The notes under the pieces were generated by a model. The model was not told where the DNA came from and did no database searches. It worked only from the letters and a program-made list of their open reading frames with translations. DNA of 9,522 nt. It comes from Actinomycetes bacterium. Lineage in GTDB: Bacteria > Actinomycetota > Actinomycetes > Propionibacteriales > Nocardioidaceae. Location: positions 1 to 9,522 of the forward strand of contig JAHEXN010000114.1 in NCBI GenBank assembly GCA_023252095.1. The letters are read 5' to 3'. Below, piece after piece: positions 5,680 to 9,522 of this stretch (the first letter of the stretch is position 1; the number at the start of each line of letters is the position of its first letter). A program made the translations under genes and the position numbers.

Positions 5680-5741
5680 CGTCCCCGGAGGAGCAGGGTA
5701 GACCAGACCTCGGGATCGTGTCTGCGTGGTTGGATGACGGC

Positions 5742-6953
5742 GTGACTGAAGCCAGCCCCGCGCCCACGCCCGCCCCAAGCCCCACGCCGGCGTCGGTCGT
5801 CGTCGTGGGGGCGGGAGTCGCCGGGTGGCGGGTCGCCCGCGACCTGCGCGGCGCCGGGTTCGCGGGCACCGTGACGGTGCTCGGCGACGAGGCCCCGTAC
5901 GACCGGCCGCCGCTGTCGAAGCAGTACCTGGCGGGTGAGTTCGACGACGCGCGGATCTCCCTGTTCCGCGGCGAGGAGCCGGGCTCGATCGACGTCGCGG
6001 TGCGGGAGGTGCGGGTCGCCTCGGTGCGGCCGGGCGTCGTGACGCTCGACGACGGCGAGCAGGTCGAGGCCGAGGCGATCGTCGTCGCCACCGGATCCAC
6101 CGCGCGCCGGCCTGCGCTGCTCGACGGGCACGACGTGCACACCCTGCGCACCCGCGAGGACGCGCAGGCGCTGCGCGCCGCGATCGCCGAGGCGTCCTCG
6201 CTGCTCGTGCTCGGCGGCGGGTTCATCGGCGCGGAGGTCGCCGCCACGGCGCGTGCCGCCGGCCTCGACGTCACGATCGTCGAGCTGCAGCCGAATCTGC
6301 TCGGCGCTGCGCTCGGCCTGGAGTGCGGCACCCGGCTCGAAGAGGTCCACGCGGCGCACGGGGTCGAGCTCGTCACCGGTACGGGCGTCGAGCGGCTTGA
6401 GCACCGAGACGGCGGCACCGTCGCGGTGCTCGCCGACGGGCGAGAGCTGACCGGTGACGTCGTCGTCGCCGGCTTCGGCGCGTCCCTCAACCTCGACGTC
6501 CTCGACGGCGCCGGGCTCGACCTGACGAACGGCGTGGTCTGCGACGCGACCGGCCAGGTCGTGGGCCTCGACGGCGTGTGGGCCGTGGGCGACATCGCCG
6601 CGTGGCACGACCCGGTCCTCGATCGCCCGGTGCGCCGTGAGCACTGGCAGGTCGCCGGCGAGCAGGCTTCGCTCGTGGCCCGCGCGATCGCCGGCACGCT
6701 CGAGCCCACCACGAAGCGCAACCCGCCGTACTTCTGGTCCGACCAGTTCGACGTCAAGGTCCAGGTGTTCGGACGCCCCGAGCTCGCCGACCGGTCCGGC
6801 TGGCTCGAGGCCGACGACCTCGAGCCGCGCAGCGTCTGGGCGCACCACCGGGGTGAGCACCTCGTCGGCGTCGTGACGTTCGGCGTCCCGCGGCTGCTCG
6901 GGCGCTTCCGGCCGCTCGTCACCGAGGGTCTCGCGGCCGTCGCCGCCTCGTAG
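5742..6953 (+). CDS. NAD(P)/FAD-dependent oxidoreductase, ferredoxin reductase type
   Basis: A 403-aa flavoprotein, the usual length for the ferredoxin/rubredoxin/putidaredoxin reductase group, which passes electrons from NAD(P)H through FAD to a small iron-sulfur protein. Domains: FAD-binding G-A-G-V-A-G (23-28); Y-D-R-P-P-L-S-K-Q-Y-L (53-63), a hallmark of this group; A-T-G-S (116-119); NAD-binding G-G-G-F-I-G-A-E (158-165) with Glu181 at the end of the second strand, which favours NADH over NADPH; V-W-A-V-G-D-I-A (279-286), the second FAD contact; and a C-terminal reductase domain beginning P-Y-F-W-S-D-Q-F-D (329-337). The first 18 residues are Pro/Ala-rich and probably disordered. Start: GTG 5742, with only a weak GGATG-like site upstream. 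No ferredoxin, P450 or dioxygenase gene is adjacent, so the electron acceptor is unknown. Confidence 0.9.
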   Translation: MTEASPAPTPAPSPTPASVVVVGAGVAGWRVARDLRGAGFAGTVTVLGDEAPYDRPPLSKQYLAGEFDDARISLFRGEEPGSIDVAVREVRVASVRPGVVTLDDGEQVEAEAIVVATGSTARRPALLDGHDVHTLRTREDAQALRAAIAEASSLLVLGGGFIGAEVAATARAAGLDVTIVELQPNLLGAALGLECGTRLEEVHAAHGVELVTGTGVERLEHRDGGTVAVLADGRELTGDVVVAGFGASLNLDVLDGAGLDLTNGVVCDATGQVVGLDGVWAVGDIAAWHDPVLDRPVRREHWQVAGEQASLVARAIAGTLEPTTKRNPPYFWSDQFDVKVQVFGRPELADRSGWLEADDLEPRSVWAHHRGEHLVGVVTFGVPRLLGRFRPLVTEGLAAVAAS

Positions 6954-6956
6954 ACT
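6951..6956 (+). promoter_or_regulatory. Possible -10 box (TAGACT) for the small cysteine-rich gene
   Basis: TAGACT begins with the TAG stop codon of the oxidoreductase gene and is the same hexamer as the TetR-gene -10 candidate. It would give a transcript start near 6963. A mini-hairpin CGC-TTCG-GCG (6960-6969) follows. The gene may equally be read through from upstream, since the gap is only 32 bp. Confidence 0.3.
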
Positions 6957-6985
6957 GGACGCTTCGGCGAAGACGAGGAGCTGAC

Positions 6986-7102
6986 ATGTGTCAGAAGGTC
7001 ACGTGCACGGACTGCGGCAAGGCCACCTGGGTCGGCTGCGGTGAGCACATCGAGGAGGCGCTCGCGGGCGTCCCCACCGAGCAGCGCTGCGCGGGTCACT
7101 GA
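6986..7102 (+). CDS. Small cysteine-rich (CxxC) protein, 38 aa
   Basis: ATG 6986, stop TGA 7100-7102, with a clear GAGGAG Shine-Dalgarno (6975-6980) 5 nt upstream. The protein starts M-C-Q-K-V-T-C-T-D-C-G-K and has five cysteines (2, 7, 10, 18, 35). Cys7-x2-Cys10-x7-Cys18-x2-His21 could bind a zinc ion. Very similar tiny proteins beginning 'MCKKVTC' with a CxxCGK-x-T-W-x-GCG-x-H core are, from memory, widespread in Actinobacteria and usually left as hypothetical. It follows the oxidoreductase gene by 32 bp in the same direction, so they may be co-transcribed, but no functional link is evident. Function unknown; the strong ribosome-binding site and recognisable family core make it a real gene. 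Confidence 0.85.
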   Translation: MCQKVTCTDCGKATWVGCGEHIEEALAGVPTEQRCAGH

Positions 7103-7120
7103 GGTCCGCTTGGTCCACGC

Positions 7121-7184
7121 GCCGCGGGTCGTCACCCCCTCGCTGGTCGGCCACCGCCGCCGGTCGTCACCCCCTCGCTGGTCG
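7121..7184. repeat. Two-copy direct repeat, 29 bp with one mismatch, 35-bp period
   Basis: Copies at 7121-7149 and 7156-7184 share GCCGC then one variable base, then a 23-bp identical stretch starting GGTCGTCACC and ending CGCTGGTCG. The second copy runs directly into repeat element C, and its CTGGTCG end is the beginning of that element. The first copy may therefore be a remnant of a duplicated element edge. Confidence 0.8.
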
Positions 7185-7325
7185 AGTGGGTCCGAGGAAC
7201 GAGGACCCGTATCGAGACCACGTCAGGTTGAGGATCTCGGTCGGACCGGTCGGTGGTTGATGGGCATCGTCACCTGACCAAGGTCTCGATACGCCGGCTC
7301 GCCAGGGCTCGCCGAGCACTCGACC
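7178..7325. repeat. Repeat element C: hairpin, 63-bp linker, inverted hairpin (REP/BIME-like)
   Basis: The left unit (7178-7219) has a perfect stem GGGTCC (7188-7193) with GGACCC (7203-7208) around the loop GAGGAACGA (7194-7202), flanked by CTGGTCGAGT and GTATCGAGACC. The right unit (7282-7325) is inverted, GGTCTCGATAC to ACTCGACC, with a weaker stem GCTCG (7297-7301) / CGAGC (7313-7317). The linker (7219-7281, 63 bp) carries GGTCGGA at offset 21. This is the copy with the cleanest flanking arms. Confidence 0.85.
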
Positions 7326-7354
7326 TGCGCCTCGCTCGTTCCTCGCTCGGCGCA
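7326..7354. repeat. Extra hairpin between element C and the response-regulator start
   Basis: TGCGCC (7326-7331) and GGCGCA (7349-7354) are perfect 6-bp arms. The 17-base interior contains CTCG repeats and TTCCTCG, the complement of part of the element's conserved loop, so this is likely a diverged or partial third unit. Its right arm overlaps the first two bases of the -10-like hexamer of the response-regulator gene. Confidence 0.5.
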
Positions 7355-7358
7355 TACT
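7353..7358 (+). promoter_or_regulatory. Putative -10 box of the response-regulator gene (leaderless arrangement)
   Basis: CATACT matches four of six TATAAT positions and lies so that, if its last base is -7, +1 is 7365, the first base of the GTG start codon. No Shine-Dalgarno at usable spacing precedes that codon. A leaderless transcript is therefore the simplest reading, but no -35 box is obvious. Confidence 0.4.
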
Positions 7359-7364
7359 GACCGG

Positions 7365-8039
7365 GTGCGCGTACTGGTGGTCGACGACGAGGTCCAGCTG
7401 GCCGAGGGCATCCGCCGCGGCCTGGAGGCCGAGGGCTGTGCGGTCGACGTCGCGCACGACGGCATCGACGGGCTTTGGTACGCCACGGAGCACCCCTACG
7501 ACGTGATCGTGCTCGACGTCATGATGCCCGGCCACTCGGGCTGGACCGTCGTCAAGGAGCTGCGCGCGCAGGGCAACTGGACGCCAGTCCTGATGCTCAC
7601 GGCCCGCGACACCGACGCCGACCAGGTGCAGGCCCTCGACGGTGGCGCTGACGACTACCTGACGAAGCCGTTCTCGTTCACGGTGCTCGTCGCACGCCTG
7701 CGTGCTCTCGCCCGCCGTGGTGCTCCCGAGCGGCCCACGGTGCTCGAGATCGGCGACGTCGTGCTCGACCCGGCCGGCCGCAGGATCAGCCGCGCGGGCC
7801 AGCCCGTCGCGCTGACCACCCGCGAGTTCGCGGTCGCCGAGTTCTTCCTGCGCCGCCCCGGCCAGGTCGTCTCGAAGCTCGACGTGCTCGCCGGCGTGTG
7901 GGACGAGGCCTTCGACGGCGACCCCAACATCGTCGAGGTCTACGTCGGCCACGTGCGCCGCAAGCTCGACCGGCCATTCGGCAGGGCGAGCCTGCAGACC
8001 GTGCGTGGCGCGGGCTACCTCTGGAACGACAAGGCCTAG
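7365..8039 (+). CDS. OmpR/PhoB-family response regulator
   Basis: A 224-aa two-component transcription factor. The N-terminal receiver domain (1-118) has the acidic pair Asp8/Asp9, the phospho-acceptor Asp51 in V-L-D-V-M-M-P, Thr79 in L-T-A, and Lys101 in T-K-P-F, so phosphorylation chemistry is intact. The C-terminal winged helix-turn-helix (about 125-222) shows L-T-T-R-E-F-A-V-A-E-F and ends with V-R-G-A-G-Y-L-W, both typical of the OmpR/PhoB DNA-binding domain. The sensor kinase begins 9 bp after its stop codon, so the pair is almost certainly one operon. The start GTG 7365 gives a canonical M-R-V-L-V-V-D-D-E N-terminus. Its probable binding sites are the TTCAG direct repeats after the kinase gene. 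The name (for example an MprA-type regulator) cannot be fixed from this sequence. Confidence 0.93.
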   Translation: MRVLVVDDEVQLAEGIRRGLEAEGCAVDVAHDGIDGLWYATEHPYDVIVLDVMMPGHSGWTVVKELRAQGNWTPVLMLTARDTDADQVQALDGGADDYLTKPFSFTVLVARLRALARRGAPERPTVLEIGDVVLDPAGRRISRAGQPVALTTREFAVAEFFLRRPGQVVSKLDVLAGVWDEAFDGDPNIVEVYVGHVRRKLDRPFGRASLQTVRGAGYLWNDKA

Positions 8040-8048
8040 GTCCGCACC

Positions 8049-9377
8049 ATGACGCGTCGCCGGGGCACCGGCCTGTTCCGGGGTCTCTCGGTCCGGGCGC
8101 GCTCCGCGATCGCCTCGGCCCTCGCGATCGGGATCGTGCTCGGGGTCGTGATCGTGGGCTTCTCGTGGGTGCTCCGGTGGAGTGCCGACGGGCAGACGCG
8201 TGAGCTGGCCGAGACGACAGCCGAGGTCCTGGTCGACCGGGTCGCGGTCGACGGGCTCGCGGTCGTGACGGAGTACGACGGCGACGCGCTCGTGCAGGTC
8301 GTCGACGCCTCGAACCGTGTCGCGGCCGCGGGCAGCGGCGCGGCAAGCCTGACGGTGCCCGACGTGTCCGGTCCGGCCACGGTCGAGGGCACCCGGTACT
8401 ACGTCGTCGACCGGCTGGTGCCGGGCACCGACCTCCACGTGCGGGTCGCCCGCGCGTACGACGACGACACCGAGACGCGCGAGACCGCGCGCACCGTGCT
8501 GGTCGCGGTGGCTCCCACGTTGCTCGTCCTGGTGGCCGTGCTGGCGTGGCTCTCGACCTCCCGCGCGCTGCGCCCCGTGGGCGACATCCGCCGCGAGGTC
8601 GAGGCGATCGGGGCGACCGACCTGCACCGACGCATCGAGGTCCCACCCACGCGCGACGAGATCGCCGACCTCGCCACCACGATGAACGCGCTGCTCGACC
8701 GGCTCCAGACGGGGTCGGAGGCGCAACGCCGCTTCGTCGCCGACGCGTCGCACGAGCTGCGCTCGCCGCTCGCGACGCTGCGTCAGTACGCCGAGCTCGC
8801 GCGGACGCATCCCGACGACCTGGCCCCCGGGGAGCTCGCCGAGGTCGTCGACACCGCGAGCCGCCGGCTCCAGACGCTCGTCGACGACCTGCTCGTGCTG
8901 GCCACGGTCGCCGAGGCGGGCGCCCGGCAGCGCGACGAGATCGACCTCGACGACCTCGTCCTGACCGAGCTCGCGGCGTTCCGGTCGGCCGGGGTCACGA
9001 TCGACTCCGCCTCGGTCCGGGCCACGAAGGTCGCGGGGCAGGAGCGCAGGCTGGCGATGGTCGTGCGCAACCTCCTGGCCAACGCGATGCGTCACACGGC
9101 CTCCCGCGTGCGGGTCGCGACGGGGGCCGACGAGGGTGGCGCGTTCCTCGTGGTGGCCGACGACGGTCCGGGTGTGCCGGCCGAGCAGCGTGAGCGGATC
9201 TTCGACCGGTTCGTGCGGCTCGACGACGGCCGCGCGCGCGACGAGGGTGGCTCGGGGCTCGGCCTCGCGATCGTCGCGGCGGTCGTGACCGAGGCCGGCG
9301 GCACGGTCGTGGTCGACGAGGCCCCCGGTGGCGGCGCGCGGTTCACGGTGCGGCTTCCCGCCTGGGATGAGGGCTGA
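8049..9377 (+). CDS. Two-component sensor histidine kinase (HAMP, HisKA, HATPase_c)
   Basis: A 442-aa membrane kinase. Transmembrane segments are at about 20-43 and 148-169, enclosing a ~100-residue extracytoplasmic sensor region with no recognised fold. A HAMP linker (about 170-225, with L-R-P-V near the start) leads to the dimerisation helix with phospho-acceptor His235 in A-S-H-E-L-R-S-P. The ATPase domain has the N box N-L-L-A-N-A-M-R-H (341-349), G1 D-D-G-P-G (371-375), F box I-F-D-R-F-V-R (384-390) and G2 G-S-G-L-G-L-A (401-407). All catalytic motifs are intact. ATG 8049 lies 9 bp after the response-regulator stop with no good Shine-Dalgarno, so translation is probably coupled. The stimulus is unknown; the small extracytoplasmic region suits an envelope signal. 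Confidence 0.93.
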   Translation: MTRRRGTGLFRGLSVRARSAIASALAIGIVLGVVIVGFSWVLRWSADGQTRELAETTAEVLVDRVAVDGLAVVTEYDGDALVQVVDASNRVAAAGSGAASLTVPDVSGPATVEGTRYYVVDRLVPGTDLHVRVARAYDDDTETRETARTVLVAVAPTLLVLVAVLAWLSTSRALRPVGDIRREVEAIGATDLHRRIEVPPTRDEIADLATTMNALLDRLQTGSEAQRRFVADASHELRSPLATLRQYAELARTHPDDLAPGELAEVVDTASRRLQTLVDDLLVLATVAEAGARQRDEIDLDDLVLTELAAFRSAGVTIDSASVRATKVAGQERRLAMVVRNLLANAMRHTASRVRVATGADEGGAFLVVADDGPGVPAEQRERIFDRFVRLDDGRARDEGGSGLGLAIVAAVVTEAGGTVVVDEAPGGGARFTVRLPAWDEG

Positions 9378-9393
9378 CCGGCGGGGGTGCCGG
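9378..9393 (+). terminator. Weak hairpin directly after the kinase stop codon
   Basis: CCGGC (9378-9382) and GCCGG (9389-9393) can pair around GGGGGT immediately after the TGA. There is no T-tract, and more G/C-rich inverted repeats follow, so this could be a terminator or just composition. Confidence 0.25.
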
Positions 9394-9417
9394 GCCCCGG
9401 GCGGCGGAGGGTACTGC

Positions 9418-9455
9418 CTGAACAGGCGTTCAGGTCGCTTCAGGTTGGCTTCAGC
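9418..9455 (+). promoter_or_regulatory. Tandem TTCAG(G) repeats: probable response-regulator binding array
   Basis: TTCAGG occurs at 9429-9434 and 9439-9444, and TTCAGC at 9450-9455. The repeats start 10 and 11 bp apart, one helical turn, the usual layout of OmpR/PhoB-family sites. A fourth, inverted half-site CTGAAC (9418-9423) forms a perfect palindrome with GTTCAG (9428-9433). The array ends 22 bp before the next start codon and lies directly after the kinase gene, so the neighbouring response regulator is the obvious candidate to bind it. Confidence 0.6.
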
Positions 9456-9477
9456 GTCGAGTCGTCAGAGTGGAGTC

Positions 9478-9522
9478 ATGAGCAACGAGAACACGCCTCC
9501 CACGCCCCCCTCCGACCACGAG
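9478..9522 (+). CDS. 5' end of an unidentified gene (15 codons, runs off the window)
   Basis: ATG 9478 opens a frame to the right edge: M-S-N-E-N-T-P-P-T-P-P-S-D-H-E. The Pro/Thr-rich, acidic, hydrophilic start suggests a disordered cytoplasmic tail. In actinobacterial two-component loci a gene of this kind is often an HtrA/DegP-like trypsin-family protease or another membrane-anchored envelope protein, but 15 residues cannot show that. GGAG (9472-9475) is only 2 nt from the ATG, too close for a standard ribosome-binding site. CAGAGT (9466-9471) lies at leaderless -10 spacing. Given the TTCAG array just upstream, this is the likeliest direct target of the response regulator. Confidence 0.55.
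   Translation, partial: MSNENTPPTPPSDHE

Larger units (their letters stand above)
7103..7364. other. Intergenic region upstream of the response regulator, filled by repeats
   Basis: The 262-bp space holds, in order, a two-copy direct repeat (7121-7184), repeat element C (7178-7325), a further hairpin (7326-7354) and a -10-like box (7353-7358). No gene was found in it. Unlike loci A and B, this one separates genes pointing the same way. Confidence 0.7.

Noticed and set aside
7121..7184. CRISPR-like spacing of direct repeats (35-bp period; also a 36-bp period at 4864-4919)
   Set aside because: Only two copies each, gaps of 6 or 16 bp that are too short to be spacers, no cas genes, and the repeated sequence belongs to the edge of the dispersed hairpin elements.
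4681..7364. Paired hexaloop hairpins that could be the local RNA target of the GAF-ANTAR protein
   Set aside because: None of the hairpins seen has two consecutive six-base loops with the expected A and G positions upstream of a gene; the repeat loops are mostly 7-9 bases or longer.
5262..9095. Long minus-strand open frames opposite the oxidoreductase and opposite the two-component genes
   Set aside because: They are shadows of genes with complete catalytic motifs, with biased composition and no start signals or domains.

Overview
The window looks like chromosomal DNA from a high-GC actinobacterium, probably a Nocardioidaceae-like genus such as Aeromicrobium or Nocardioides. This is an inference from the very high GC, the strong G/C third-position bias, the GTG starts, the GAF-ANTAR regulator, the tiny CxxC protein and the style of the intergenic repeats. 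Nothing in the coding content looks foreign, and no transposase, integrase, phage gene, tRNA, rRNA or CRISPR array is visible.

Layout, left to right: (1) 3' end of a GNAT acetyltransferase (+), meeting a TetR-family repressor (-) tail to tail; both stop codons lie in one 14-bp palindrome. (2) A RibD_C/dihydrofolate-reductase-like protein (+), divergent from the TetR gene, with two similar operator-like palindromes between them. (3) Intergenic repeat element A. (4) A secreted lipoprotein (-), divergent from a 702-aa SNF2-family helicase (+) whose mRNA leader can fold into consecutive hairpins up to the ribosome-binding site. (5) Repeat element B. (6) A GAF-ANTAR regulator (-), divergent from a ferredoxin-reductase-type FAD/NAD enzyme (+), which is followed by a 38-aa cysteine-rich protein (+). 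(7) Repeat element C. (8) An OmpR/PhoB-type response regulator and its sensor kinase (+), then a regulatory region with three TTCAG direct repeats at about one-helical-turn spacing and the first 15 codons of another gene, a likely target of the two-component system.

The most interesting non-coding signal is the set of three intergenic elements A, B and C. Each is about 150 bp and is built as hairpin, 62-63 bp linker, inverted hairpin. The stem sequences differ between copies but stay complementary, the loop GAGGAACGA (or its complement) recurs, and the linker carries GGTCGGA at the same offset in all three. Two of the three sit between convergent genes, and in those two the similarity to each other begins at the stop codon of the upstream gene. 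They look like a REP/BIME-like or MITE-like dispersed family.

Regulation visible in the sequence includes a TetR-operator pair, -10-like hexamers placed exactly for leaderless transcription at the TetR gene and the response-regulator gene (and possibly the last gene), and a probable response-regulator binding array. I do not see a complete new defence or biosynthetic system. The protein-coding content is mostly ordinary housekeeping and regulatory material.
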